Notes: generated by a model not told the origin, from the sequence alone. 64,000 bases of DNA from Loripinus fragilis (GCA_964019695.1 OZ026517.1:58287172-58351171), one strand, 5' to 3'; numbered from the stretch's first letter, positions 10,804 to 22,803 are shown. Numbers and translations: made by a program.

Positions 10804-13320
10804 ACCAGCATTTCTCGGTCATGGCAGTGACACTGCTGGTGTAGCAATAGTCTCCTGTCACAAATCTTGCTGCTCTCCGTTGGACAGCTTCTACCGTTTT
10901 GATGTTGTCTGTGGTGTAAGGATCCCAGACTGTGGTCGCATATTCCACTTGAGGCCTCACAAATGTTCTGTAGCAGGTGTCCTTGACTTTCCTTGGGCAT
11001 GTTGACAGGTTTTCTTCGAAGGAAGGCAGTGGTGTTGTTGGCCTTCATGGTGATGGTGTCAATGTGGGAGTTCTAGGAAAGCGTATTACCGAAGGTAAGA
11101 CCTAGGTACTTGGCTATGTTGAACGTTGTGGTTGACATGCGTTGCGTTGATTGTTTTTCGCTTATTGGCGATTCTGATCAGTTCGCACTTATCAGGGTTA
11201 AAGTGCATCTGCCAGTCTGCTTCCCCAGTCCTGTAGCTTGTTGAGGTCATCTTGTAAAGACGCTGCGTCCTCGTCTGCCTTGATTGCGGTATAAAAGACA
11301 ATCATCTGCGAAGAGACGGACCTTGGCGTGGACTTTAGACGGCAGGTCATTGATGTACGCAAGAAACAGAAGGGGCCTACCACTGTGCCCTGGGGCACAC
11401 CGGAGGTGACTGGGTCTGAACTTGATGACTTGCCCTCTATGACAACCTTCTGGGCTCTGTTATACAGGAAGCTTTTTATCCATTGAAGGGTTGTTCTTCT
11501 AGCTTCATAGTGTTTCAGCTTGATCAAAAGTCTTTGATGCGGTACCTTATCAAAGGCCTTTGAAAAAGCAAGAAGGATGGCATCAATCTGTTGCGAGTTT
11601 TCTAAACCCGATGCAATGATCTTGGACAGTTGTCAGTAGCTGTGATTTTACAGGATCTGTGTTTCCTGAAACCGTGTTGCTGGTCACAGAGGATCTGGTT
11701 GTTCTCAAAGAAGTTTATCAGGTGACTATGGATGACGTGCTCTAGGACTTTGGAGCAAACAGATGTCAGTGATACAGGTCTGTAATTGGCTGGTTGACTT
11801 TTATCTCCTTTTTTGAAGATTGGGGTAACTTTTGCATCTTTCCAGCCGTCAGGGGTCTGTCCTTGTTTCAAAGATGCCGAGAAAATCAAAGTCAGTAAGG
11901 GTGTGAGCGGCTCAGCCATTTTCTTGAGGAACCTCAGAGATATGTCATCCAGACCTGTAGCTTTGTGGGGCTTCAGGTTCTTAGCAGTTTCTTAACTCCG
12001 TTTGGATGTACTTTTATCTCAGGAGTGTATGGGTGATCACTAGTTCCAAGGTCAGGAATGGAGGTTGTATCTTCCATGGTGAAGGCTGATAAGAATTGGC
12101 TTTTCAGGATTTCTGACTTGGTGGGCGCATCATAATGGGTGGTACCATCTTTCTTTAGCCGGGCCACACCTGAGCTGTCGAATTTCTTATCTTTGACGAA
12201 AGAGAAGAGTTTCTTGCAGCTTGACTTGTCGCTGACCATATCACAGACGTAGTTATCATATGCCTTCTTGCATTTTTCTGTGCAGGACTTCTGTATGTTT
12301 TTATATATGGACCAATTCTTCATGCTGCTGTTCTGCCTGGCCTTCTGAAAAGCTCGATGTTTCTGCCTGGATAATCTCTGTACAGCTCTGTTACACCATG
12401 ACTGGCTGTATCTGGAGGAGGTCATTTTGGAAGGCACATGTTTGTTGATTAATGAGAGGCTCTTTGTCTTGAAGGAGGTTCATAGGGAGATGATTGGAGT
12501 GTCGTCAGAAAACTCTGAGGTAAAAGTTTCTGAAAATTGTTGGAGGTCATCATCCACACCTGAGATATCCGCTTTATTCCACAGATACAAGCCTTTTTGG
12601 TGGCTTCTGTCTGAGTGGGATGACATTAACATCTGTAAGAACGATGTCATGGTCGCTCAAGCCGGGTATTGAAGTACACTTACTCACTAGTGTTGGCCTG
12701 TTAGTGATGAATATGTCGAGCGTATTTTCCAGACGTGTTGGGAAGGTCACTACTTGCTCAGCACAGATGTCGTGTACCACGTTGACAAAAGCTGTGTTGA
12801 TAGGTAAGCTGTAGTTGTTGCTAGTTATGGATGAGTTGCTCCAATCTATATCTGGTAGGTTGGCATCACCCACTATCCATAGAGTTGACTGACTGTAGCG
12901 GGTTGAGAGGTCTGTTATGGCTTGACACAACTCTTTCGTATAGTCAGCTTCATTATATGGGGGTCTGTATAGAGATCCAACAATGTGTGGATTCTTTAAG
13001 CTGGTGCACGAGAATGAGGCAGCGACAAATTTGGTAGAAGCCTGCGGATGTCAATCTCTACACCGTCCATATCTGATCTGGAAATGATAGCAACACCACC
13101 ATGAGCATCTTTCAGTCGGTCCTTCCTGGCGACAAATCTGAGTTCTGGTGGGAGGATCTATCTCAGTGATGCCGGGTTGCCGCCAAGTTTAAGATGCAAG
13201 GAAAATGTCAGGTTCTGTATATTCTAGCATGCTCCAGAATTCTTCTTTCTTGGATTGGATGCTCTGAAAGTTGATGTTGAGAATCCTGATGAAGAGTTTT
13301 ATGGAGAAATGACCAATCAT
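10804..13320 (-). pseudogene. Broken non-LTR retrotransposon (jockey/CR1-like endonuclease-RT)
   Basis: Reading the minus strand from about 13.3 kb gives an apurinic-type endonuclease, a linker, then a reverse transcriptase, spread over several frames. The endonuclease start has LNINFQSIQSKKEEFW, with a stop (13189-13191) where the catalytic Glu before TW is expected. Next come GSLYRPP, GDANLPDIDW and SDHDIV (12574-12930). The 154-residue linker piece is 11973-12437. RT blocks are GWKDAKVTPIFKKGDK and NYRPVSLTS (11602-11919), then SGVPQGTVVGP (11198-11527). The FADD catalytic motif reads at 11301-11312 in a different frame from the preceding block, so there is a frameshift. A C-terminal piece with ATTVWDPY-like text ends near 10804. 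Frameshifts and stops make it inactive. The clade assignment is from motif style only. Confidence 0.9.
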
Positions 13321-13718
13321 GCGGTTTGGCTATCATACTTATACTCTCTTATAGGAGATCTATGCTATTTTGCATACAAAATATTGTTATCTAGAAATAA
13401 TTTATTATCAAAGTTATATAATACCTTGACTTAACAATCATATGACTAAAATGAATGATATTGTGTTAAAAAAAAACATTCGTGTTGGTTTAATAGGACC
13501 ATACCAATAAAGCCATAGTTTTTATAAACGAACAGTTTCTATTTATGGTCGCCATATTGATGACGTCATAACTAGCCTCAGACGCAGATTTGATATGGGT
13601 GACCACCTTCAAATAAAAGGTAAGACTGCATTGAAGATTTTGATTTAGGTCACAATAAATTGGCACACAATTTGCACGGTACCTTTTTTTTGTCCCTAAC
13701 GCTCCTGACTATTAGAAA
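13321..13718. other. Non-coding stretch
   Basis: No gene or repeat recognised between the LINE and the next repeat; it may include 5' untranslated LINE sequence near 13.3 kb. Confidence 0.45.
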
Positions 13719-14124
13719 GGATGATACATTGCATTAGTTAGATGGCCTCCATGCGAGCTGAACATTTCTTGTACTTCAACAACAGCAGAATCTAGGGCGA
13801 AGATTTGGTACCAGTTAAATGCATTTAAGCCCCCCGGTGGCTTAGGCTGCTGTCCGTTCTAAGGCGGTGGTTCTGTTGTTGTTGACTTTTTGTTTATTGT
13901 TACTCCCATTGTGGGAGTCTGTAATTGTTCTATGTTTTGTTGTACGTTTCTTTATATCCATTCTAGTATTGCAATCATCTTGATGGGGAAGAGAGAGCTG
14001 ATTGCTTTGCTTAATTTGTCTCCCTGGTGTCTCGTGATGGTTGAGCGGCTCTTCCTTGCGATGCCACGGGGTTGTCTGCAGTTTGTGATTGTGGTATTTC
14101 CTGATCATACTCACTTACTATTTT
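13719..14124 (+). repeat. ~400 bp Penelope-associated repeat, copy 1
   Basis: Runs from GATACATTGCATTAGTTAGA through CTTAGGCTGCTGTCCGTTCT and ACTCCCATTGTGGGAGT to TTCCTGATCATACTCACTTA. Close relatives lie at 16475 (minus), 21068 (plus), 24214 (minus), 28115 (minus) and 29452 (minus). Where Penelope-like RT 3' sequence is present (near 21 and 30 kb), this repeat follows it in the same orientation, so it is probably that element's 3' terminal region. An ~80-codon open frame beginning MFIVTPIVG crosses several copies; I do not regard it as an established gene. Confidence 0.85.
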
Positions 14125-14458
14125 TTCTTTGAAAAAATATATTTATCAAATAAAGAACATGACGTCACGACGTAAAAATATCGTTTTTATCCCTTTTGCA
14201 TCAGGAGTGTATGTTTAGATATTTTTTTGAAAACTTTTTTCATGTATACAAGGCAAATATCAGTACAGATAAAAGTGCATTTTAAAAAAATTGCAATTTC
14301 TTGCTGTGATGTATGATATGGGTGTTTTAAGTTGTGCTTTCGACGTCGTCTAAACGATAGTGTTTTCCCCCTTTGATTAAGCAATTTCTAGGTTTCAATG
14401 TTCAGGTTTCTGGGTACCCACCTGGCAGATAATTTTGACATACTTAAATAATCGTTGA
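14125..14458. other. Non-coding stretch
   Basis: Nothing recognised; short AT-rich sequence between the repeat and the mariner relic. Confidence 0.5.
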
Positions 14459-14773
14459 TTATGGCGTTAACACTTCTATTAGAAATACCACATTCTGAAG
14501 CAAGTTGGCCAACTGGATACGGTGATAGTTTAGCACAAGTCTCTCAACATGGTCGATCATTTCTTGGTGGATGGCAGCAGGGCATCCTTTCCATGAGGCA
14601 TCTTCTAAAGAGTCTCGCTTATGGTTAAAACTCTGCTGGCCACTTTGCCAATGTGGATTACTTTGGGCTGCTATCACCATACACATCAGCTATGAATGGA
14701 TTTCTTTGGCGTTTGCACCCTCCTTAGTGAGGAACTTTATGATTGCTCTAAACTCAACATTCTGACTTTCCAT
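14459..14773 (-). pseudogene. mariner-like transposase N-terminal fragment
   Basis: Minus-strand translation from about 14773 reads MESQNVEFRAIIKFLTKEGA, as in the N-terminal helix-turn-helix region of mariner-type transposases. After a stop codon, the frame at 14459-14686 continues with a RDSLEDASWKGCPAA segment (family pattern: SLEDDPRPGRP) and an ERLVLNYHRIQLANLLQ segment matching the second helix-turn-helix. The catalytic domain with its three acidic residues is missing. The in-frame stop and the truncation show a dead fossil. Residue matches are from memory of the family; no alignment was run. Confidence 0.75.
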
Positions 14774-14845
14774 TTTTGCCGATGGTTATAGGTTTTCTAA
14801 CAAAAAGTAAGAACAAACATGTACGTGTTGTCAGAATAGCTGTTA

Positions 14846-15204
14846 TAGTCTGCAACTACGAACATTTTTTGAAAAAAATCTATTTTCTTTTTAAATCATT
14901 TGTAAAAGTAGAATTAAAGTATGTTTTCACAACAAATCTGTTCACCATAGCCGAAAACTGCATGGAAACGTGATTATCTGATAAAACAGGTGTTTTTTTC
15001 TCTTATTGGTAATTATTTGCGTCCCTCCAATAATTAAAGACATTTAATATTAAGCATAAATGCTGTTGTTTTGATACTGATAATTTGTTAAGATTTACGA
15101 AATTGGTCAAATATATACCTGTATTTTAGTGTGTGTTTTTTTTGCTGTGATCTTGAAAATTAGAAACATTATTTCTAAAATAAAAAGATCAAAAGTTACA
15201 GACT
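14846..15204 (+). mobile_element. Short DNA transposon, copy 1 (copy 2 at 22037)
   Basis: Colinear with 22037-22391, including AGTAGAATTAAAGTATGTTT, ATTATTTGCGTCCCTCCAAT and ATAAATGCTGTTGTTTTGAT. The ends are inverted: ATAGTCTGCAACT at the left and, in reverse complement, ATAGTCTGTAACT at the right. About 360 bp and non-coding, so probably a MITE. Confidence 0.8.
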
Positions 15205-16474
15205 ATGCAGCTTTAACTGACAAATGTTTACACTGCACAAAAATAATAAAAAGATATTGAATTGTACAGAAAAATATCGAGTTGATTAAACTTATTGTAC
15301 TTCACTTGTAAGTTGATTTTTACGAATAATTCCAGACACCTGTCATCCTTGCTCTTGGCGTGGCTATAAAAAATGGCGAAATTTGGCAGAACCCTGATAT
15401 GTAAGTCTTGGAAGATGTATTGATCTATTTAAACATCTTTTTTTCTAATTAAAATTCTTGTTTTCTATTTGATATTTGTTCAGTATAATCAATGTTTTGT
15501 TTAAGTTTCATTGATACTAACCATACAAAACAGGCTATTGTGAGTCATGTGTTTATTAGGGAAACCAAAAGCATGTTGACATAGAAATAAAAACGCCTGT
15601 CATTTAAAAAGCTGCGCCTATGACCCTGAATTTAAAAAAAAAAACAGAACCAAAATATGTAATGTTAATATAAATTGGTGGGCTAAATATACTGTGAAAA
15701 TCAGTTGCAAACAATACTTGTATTAATTATTTTAAACTAAAGCCCAGATCTGATAGAGTCAACTGGATTCAATACATTGAAGCAACCCTGAACCACCCTG
15801 GCTTTCAAATAGGAATGGCGCATTTTTTTGGTTTATTCCAAGCCTATAAACGCCTTTATGCACACGAATATAATACTCTCTGTATATAGGGCGACCCACT
15901 TATAAATTAATAACAATACTTTGATACTTATCGCAAATGGGTAACTTGTCAAGCTGCAAGTATGCATGTGCAGCTACATGCAACTAATACAACAAGATGC
16001 CTAAATGGGACATTCTTCCATACACTTGCTATACAAGAAATGAATACTCTGGCCAGACTACACAGATGAACCAGCTTATCTGTGCCTTAGTTTGATGCTA
16101 ATGCAATGCGTACAAATCTATGCGCTATCCCATATTATGTGAAAATGTTAAGATTTAACCATTTTATACATTACTAGGATATGGCGACATTTCATTACGA
16201 AACCCCAATCTTTAAGCAACCAGTGGTTAATCACTGCCAGACGCGACATTAGATGAATAACTACTTTAAATTAGTATTTCATAAAGTAGGTGAAAGTGTT
16301 TGCTATTTAAAGTTGGTCTCATATTTAATATATGTATTTGACTTACATTATGTTAGCATGTATGTAAGAAATTGTACTTTGATTTTCATTATCTTTGCTT
16401 TATCTCCTTTTTATATCTTGATTTATATGTTCTAGGAGATAATGCATTGATAAGTTAGGTGTCTTTTATGCCAC
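15205..16474. other. Non-coding stretch
   Basis: AT-rich sequence; the 60-codon frame at 16253-16435 is composition-driven. No gene or named repeat recognised. Confidence 0.5.
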
Positions 16475-16776
16475 CAAACATAGTAAGTGAGTATGATCAG
16501 GAAATACCACAATCACAAACTGCAGACAACCCTGTGGCACCGTGAGGAAGAGCCACTCAACCATCACGAGACACCAGGAAGACAAATTAAGCAAAGCAAT
16601 CAGCTCTCTCTTCCCCACCAAGATGATTGCAATACTAGAATGGACATAAAGTAACGTACAACAAAACATAGAACAATTACAGACTCCCACAATGGGAGTA
16701 ACAATAAACAAAAAGTCAACAACAACAGAACCACCGCCTTAGAACGGACAGCAGCCTATGCCACTGGGGGGCTTAC
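16475..16776 (-). repeat. Penelope-associated repeat, copy 2
   Basis: Reverse-complement copy of the 13.7 kb repeat: AGTAAGTGAGTATGATCAGG at the plus-strand left end, AATGGGAGTAACAATAAACA in the middle, and ACCGCCTTAGAACGGACAGC at the right. It keeps the MFIVTPIVG-type open frame on the minus strand and lacks the distal part of copy 1. It abuts the inverted pair at 16777. Confidence 0.85.
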
Positions 16777-17400
16777 ATCTGAACTAAGGGTGAGGTTGGT
16801 GCACCATTAAACCGGTTTCAACCCTCCAGTAAAATGTTTCAAGGCGGTGCTTCATTTGTGGATCATTTATGTTATTTCTGTCTTGTTTTGTTATGCTTTC
16901 ATGCGCGTTTGTTTGTTGATGCCTTGTGGTCACCTGCTGGGAAAGGGCTGACCTCTCGGCTCTCGTTTGTGATGTCTAATTTTGACGTTGTCACTTTCCC
17001 ATTGGTAACCTGTGTCAGGTGTGGTGCTTGATTGTATGGATTGCTGATCTTTGCCCTCTTTCTTACTTTGGTCACACATAATGTATAATAAGTAGTTTAT
17101 GATATATACGTAATTTATTGTTGTGCCTCATAACGTATATGCAGTAAGAAAGACAGCAGGATCAGGAAACGATACAATCAAGTACCACATCTGTCACAGA
17201 ATACGGAATGGGAAAGTAACTAAATCACAATAAACACCACAAACAACAGGTGACCACAAGACAGCAATTAACAGACGTGAAAGCATGATAAACACAAGAT
17301 ATAAATGATTCACAAAAGAAGTACCGCCTTTAATGGAGTGCTAAAACCGATTTCACGGCCAGCCAACCTCACCCTTAGTTCAGATGTGGATCAAGACATA
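16777..17400. repeat. Inverted repeat pair with ~260-300 bp arms
   Basis: The left arm (16777-17076) starts CATCTGAACTAAGGGTGAGG. The right arm (17137-17400) is its inverse complement, ending CCTCACCCTTAGTTCAGATG. The arms share CTTGTGGTCACCTG, CTTTCCCATT and a TTGATTGTAT stretch; about 60 bp separates them. A related minus-strand fragment at 27692-27840 has the same ACAATCAAGTACCACACCTG end. The head-to-head arrangement could form a large hairpin. A minus-strand Penelope 3' fragment lies just to the right. Confidence 0.85.
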
Positions 17401-17559
17401 TAGATGTTTGGTTTGCATGAAAGACCCCTAACTTATCCATGCACCATCTCCTAATACATATAAATCAAGATATAAAAAGTGATAAAGCAAAGATAAGGAC
17501 TCAACAGTACATAAACTGAATACCGGAGCAAAGAAATCCAACAGGTAAACCCCGGTGGG

Positions 17560-17800
17560 CCTGACAACAGCCAAAGGATCAGGCCCCTATCATTTCATCA
17601 ATCGATAAGTTTTTAAGTCAGAACCATCATAGAGTCTGAAGTCTGACCCACCTGTGTGCAAATAAAGAGGAAAGCAAAAATGCCAACCATGATTGGGTTA
17701 ACCATCAAGCATGCAGTCTGTTGTACTTTATTAATGCTATAGCCACCCTTTTATAATGGTAATTATTTTCACATAAGTTAAATGTTACTTAAATTTGGTC
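17560..17800 (-). pseudogene. Penelope-like element 3' fragment
   Basis: On the minus strand this matches the region just after the RT frame near 20.8-20.9 kb: AACCATGATTGGGTTAACCA, GAGGAAAGC, GTCTGACCCACC and TCAGGCCCC motifs correspond to the C-terminal tail and following untranslated part. The RT core is absent, leaving only the 3' end. Its position upstream (in minus-strand sense) of the 17137-17400 repeat arm mirrors the order at 21 kb. Confidence 0.7.
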
Positions 17801-19400
17801 TAGCAGAAAGTTTATGTAAGTACATTTTTCTTTATACATTATTTAGTCTAACTATATACAGCATGCTAGTTAAATTTGCACTACTGAGTAGTAGAGTTTC
17901 TTGAGAATAGGGGGATTGTGTTGTATCATTCAGCTAGATTCTTCGTTCTCACTGTCAAGTACTGAATTCCAACCAAAATATAATGCCATTCACTGACCAA
18001 TACATGAAGATATAAAGCAATAACTCAATAAAACTTATTTATATTCCTCTTGGTAGCCTGGTTTCCAAAGGTACGAAATGAAATGATTTTTAAAAAAGTA
18101 TAAAAGTCAATGAAAAGGTAATAATAATGTTTGAAATATTCAGAATAGCACATTTGGTGATGTTTCATCATAGAAAGGGGGTACACGTATCTTCACATAA
18201 ATGTAGATTATGTAGACATTTAATAAGTTGGCTTTACAAATTCTCTCTGACTAGCAAGCTTACTTTTAAGAGTAATATTTGTTAACAGGAAAATTTGAAA
18301 TTATATTGTTGTTGAACTGTTCATGCACAAGATTTATTTTTGCATTTTTCGCTAAAATTCAGTTTTGAGGCTTAATGACTACCAACATATACATCATGTG
18401 ATGTAACAATATAAAACATGCACATCGTTTTTTCAGGTTTCCAGCATCTGAAGTAGTGTCTGAACATGCACAGAGTCAGGGAGAGGTGGGACAGGGGTGA
18501 AAAATCACAAAAATATAGGATTTTTTAGTAATTCTGGTCCAGATCTCGTAAAAAATCACAAACTTTCCCAAGCAAATATTCAATGTTGGGCCATTAACGG
18601 CCCGCCAGACAATGATGACACGTTAATAATGGTATTTGGATCCTCCCTCCCCTCACTCATCAACCAAAAACGTTATCAAAGTGTGATCACTTCTTATAAA
18701 ACTTTCTAGATCCACGCATGCTGAAGATTGCTTCAGTAAGAAACAAATTGACCAATTAAAAACACAATTTATAAACAAATTTTAACACATAGGGATAAGG
18801 AGAAAAAACAGGAAGTCATATTTTTCTAGTCTTTCACTTTCCCAGATATCTATCCAGATTTTCATATCTATCCAGATTTTCATCATCACTTTTTTTTACA
18901 AAATCACATTTAATTGTAAAGAGAAAGACACAGCTTTACTAGTGTGAGAATATCAAGATTAAGTATATTGCAGAATATTCATGATTCAACAAAATATGAT
19001 TTACCTTGGCACCGTGCAGTTGTCACAATCGCAATGATTTATGCATACATATGCATACAATGAAGCAAACTTATAAACGAACACATCACATTTTTATGCA
19101 TATTCAGAAGGTAAAAACTGTCATGCAAAGTTTTACTTCTATAAATAAAACAAGGTTTTGTCAAGACTCTTCAAATCATTTCATTTCAAAATGTCTCATT
19201 CATCTTGCACACACAAAATTCAAGTAAAGATACCCACATTTCAAAAATTAACACTTTTCATAACAATGTTTAATATTGCACAGAAACATTACCTATTTAC
19301 ATGTTTGATTGTTTGAAGAAGTTACTGACTGCCATGATTTAAGATGAATATGAATCACAAGTTTTGACACAATCAAATTTGTTATTTATTCTCTGTAATA
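17801..19400. other. Non-coding stretch
   Basis: No gene recognised. Frames of 70-73 codons at 18497 and 19006 have no recognisable content. A short direct duplication (TATCTATCCAGATTTTCAT) lies near 18846-18884. Confidence 0.5.
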
Positions 19401-19446
19401 CCATGGAGAGAGGCGTTATCAGCAGCTTAATCTAATAAATCAGGCT

Positions 19447-20975
19447 TTGTTTTGGTCCCCGCGGATAAGGCTGCTAACAATGTTGTGGTCGTTTGAAAAA
19501 GGTTTTATGTTACATAGATGCCATATGGCAGCTAAGTTTGGGTTGTTTGTTGATGAGGACCATAGCAAGCTTCCTACGTTAAACTGGTTACCTAAACTTC
19601 ATAAACGGCCCTATAAGTCGCGTTTTATAGCTAATTCTAGTGCATGTACAACTACTGAGTTGTCTATTCTTTTGACTGCTTGCCTCACCGCGATTAAAAA
19701 CCATGTCATTAAATATTGCATAACAGTTTATGAAAGAAATGGTAAAACATTATTTTGGTCTATTAAAATTCAAGTGAAATTCTTTATAAATTGACGTCTA
19801 GAGGTTTTCTAGCGTCTGGTTTGGCTACATATGATTTTTCTACTCTCTATACTACATTGCCTCATAATCTAATCAAAGAAAAACTAAAAGAATTAATTGA
19901 ACAAACATTTAACAGAGAGGGCTCACTTTATTTGGCTTGTTATGTTAAAAATGCCTTTTTTACTTCTGAACAACCTAAACGATATAAATTGTGGTCATGT
20001 CAGAAAATGTGTGATGTGCTCCATTATCTTTTGGACAATATATTTATAAGATTTGGCTCGAAATTATATAGACAAATTGTGGGTATTTCAATGGGTTCTA
20101 ATTGTACTCCTAGTGTTGCAGATTTATTTTTGTTCCGTTATGAGAGAGACTTTATGTTGTCTCTGTCAGACAACAATCAAACTGATATTATTGAAGCTTT
20201 TAACTCAACCTCCAGATATTTAGATGATTTACTTAATATTTATAATCCTTATTTTGAACAAATGGTAGGTCAGATATATCCCACTAAACTTCAGTTAAGT
20301 AAGGCGAATTCTTCTGATACTGAAGCTCCGTTTTTGGACTTGAACTTGTCAATAACAAATGGCATAGTTTCTTCTAAAATTTATGATAAACGGGATGATT
20401 TTAATTTTGAAATAGTAAATTTCCCATTTGTTGATGGTGATGTTCATCGCTCTCCTTCCTATGGACTATATATTTCTCAGCTTATTCGTTTTGCGAGAGT
20501 ATGTTCTAATGTTGATGACTTCAACAACAGAAACTTGTTTTCAACTGCTAAATTCTATTTAAACAAGGCTATATATCATAATAATCGAAAAGCATTTTCT
20601 AGATTCTACCACAGACACTCTGAGTTAATTGTTAAATACAACATTGGGTTAAAAACTCTTCTGCAACAAGGCATATCAGAACCTATATTTTATGGTGATT
20701 TAGTTTATAAATTCAAACGAATTGTTGGAAAACCTAATTTTAGTGATCAATTCAAAAAGATAGTAAAACGTTATATAAGGGTTGGATATAACTTGGATAT
20801 CATGTGACAGTCTTCATGCCTAGTTTTAAACCCAATCACAGTTCATAGCCATGGTTTCCTCTTTAATTGCACGACAGTGGGTCAGGCCTCAGACTTATGT
20901 CGGCTCTGACGTAAAGCTTTAACTGTCGGGTTGGCGCCTAGTGCTTATCTGTAGCTGGACCCACCATGGCTCAAC
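19447..20975 (+). pseudogene. Penelope-like reverse transcriptase, frameshifted
   Basis: The main intact piece is 19791-20807 (338 codons). It carries RT motifs in order: DFSTLYTTLPH (residues 15-25), GISMGSNCTPSVADLFL (98-114), the catalytic YLDD (143-146) and FLDLNLSI (181-188). The upstream frame 19447-19794 holds LNWLPKLHKRPYKSRFIA, typical just before the palm of this family. The two pieces are separated by a frameshift near 19770. Further upstream, the family's PADKAANNVVVV reads in yet another frame (about 19460). A TGA at 20805-20807 interrupts the C-terminus; beyond it, family-like residues (VLNPITV, LFNCT) read on in frame to about 20909, then shift frame. The element would reverse-transcribe its own RNA if intact. 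No GIY-YIG endonuclease was seen. The clade name is from motif style. Confidence 0.85.
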
Positions 20976-21067
20976 TTGAGGTTTTCTTCAGCCCTGATTA
21001 TCTGTGAGTCATAAGCCCTTTTCTTGTTTCATCATGGTGTGTTAGTTTGATAGAGTGTTTCTCCATG

Positions 21068-21482
21068 ATGATACATTACATTAGTTAGATGGCCTCCAAG
21101 CAAGCTGAACATTTCTTGTACTTCAACAACATCAGAATCTAGGGCGATGATTTGGTACCAGTAAAGTGCATTTAAGCCCCCCCCCCCCCCCCCGGCTTAG
21201 GCTGCTGTTCCTTCTAAGGCGGTGGTTCTGTTGTTGTTGACTTTTTGTTTATTGTTACTCCCATTGTGGGAGTAAGTAAATGTTCTATGTGCTGTTGTGC
21301 GTTACTTTATGTCCATTCTAGTACTTCAATCATCTTGATGGGGAAGAGAGGGCTGGTTGCTTTACTTTATTTGTCTTCCTGGTGTCTAGTGATGGTTGAG
21401 CGGCTCTTCCTTGCGGTGCCATGGGGTTGTCTGCGGTTTGTGATTGTGGTATTTCCTGATCATACTCACTTACTATTTTTTA
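21068..21482 (+). repeat. Penelope-associated repeat, copy 3, at the RT 3' end
   Basis: Starts about 90 bp after the last recognisable RT-tail text and runs from ATACATTACATTAGTTAGAT to TTCCTGATCATACTCACTTA. It is expanded by a C homopolymer at 21177-21194. Same strand as the RT. The MFIVTPIVG-type frame is open for 96 codons here. This is the clearest case of the repeat in its presumed original position downstream of the RT gene. Confidence 0.85.
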
Positions 21483-22036
21483 AGAGTGCAATTGAGGTTC
21501 AAACTTTGTACTGCTCTGTACCCTTTATTATCTGATGCATGGCATTGAATTTTAAGCGATTTTTTTAAATAGAAGTCACTGTATGTTTTTTGAAAAGTAA
21601 AAATATCTTCAACAAATGCTGTCAATTTTTTTTTTAAATTTCACAATGAAATCAAAAAGTGTGGAACAATCCTGAAAGATTTACCATCTTACCACTTCAG
21701 ATTAGACTGATTGAGTTCTGCTGGGTTTTGTCTAGCATGTTCAGATAAAATAAAACCCATACATGACTCTAACCTGTGCTACTGGCGATTTTCAGGAATC
21801 TAAAAAACTGTGAATTTTTTTCATTTTTTTTAAAGATGCATTACAATTTTGCCATATATCAAATTTCAAATGTTTGGTGCTTTTAATGTTAACTAAACCA
21901 GTTCGTAAACTCATGCACTTCATTTTAATAAAAATGCACCCCGTTTTTTTTTCACCAAAAACATTGATTTGAACATTTTTGATCCCCCAAAATGAAAAAT
22001 GAATGAAAATTATCCTGAAACACCTTTTAAGAGGCT
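21483..22036. other. Non-coding stretch
   Basis: Nothing recognised. Confidence 0.5.
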
Positions 22037-22391
22037 AAGTCTGCAACTATGAACATTTTTCGGAAAAAAATATTTTCTTTTCAAATCATATGTAAAAGTA
22101 GAATTAAGTTATGTTTTCACAATAAATCTGTTCACTATAGCTGAAACTGCACGGAAAAATGAATTATCATATAAAATACGTGTGTGTTTTCTATTGTTGG
22201 TAATTATTTGCGTCCCTCCAATAATTATAGACAGTTAATTTTCAACATAAATGCTGTTGTTTTGATGCTGATAATTTGTTAAGATTGATAAAATTGGTAA
22301 AATGTATACCGGAATTTTAAATTTTTGCTGTGTTCTTGAAAAAAAGAAACATTATTTCTAAAATTAAAAGCTCAAAAGTTACAGACTATGC
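22037..22391 (+). mobile_element. Short DNA transposon, copy 2 (copy 1 at 14846)
   Basis: Same orientation and order as 14846-15204, sharing ATTATTTGCGTCCCTCCAAT and the closing AAAAGTTACAGACTATGCAG. The interior carries small indels and point differences, consistent with two old insertions and not a recent segmental duplication. Confidence 0.8.
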
Positions 22392-22803
22392 AGCTTTAAG
22401 CTTTGGTACATTGAAATGCTCATGATACGATTAAAATTCATTAATACTATTGGTGCCTTAGTCAAAAAAGAGTTTGTAAAGTGTTCGTTTATAAGTTTGC
22501 GTATATACGATAATCATAATTAGTTTGACATGAAAAATACTATTAATAGTTAATGGTTTGTGATCATGACATATTTGTCGTTTAATCTTGCTTTTCTCTA
22601 AAAATTAAAAAAATGCATAATAAAATCAACAAATTTGCAGGTCTTACCATTACTAAGATAAAAATTACCATCAGATAAGAGTATTCCTAGTTTTCTTTGA
22701 AAACTCATTAACCCCTAGCTACATATTGAGTACACGCACAGGTTTAGATAAACAAAAAATTTTAGCGTAAAATTGTAAATATTTTCTTACCCTTAATTTT
22801 TAG
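22392..22803. other. Non-coding stretch
   Basis: Nothing recognised. Confidence 0.5.

Noticed and set aside
12260..12814. Plus-strand frames over the LINE
   Set aside because: Antisense shadows of the endonuclease and linker reading on the minus strand, which carries the family motifs.
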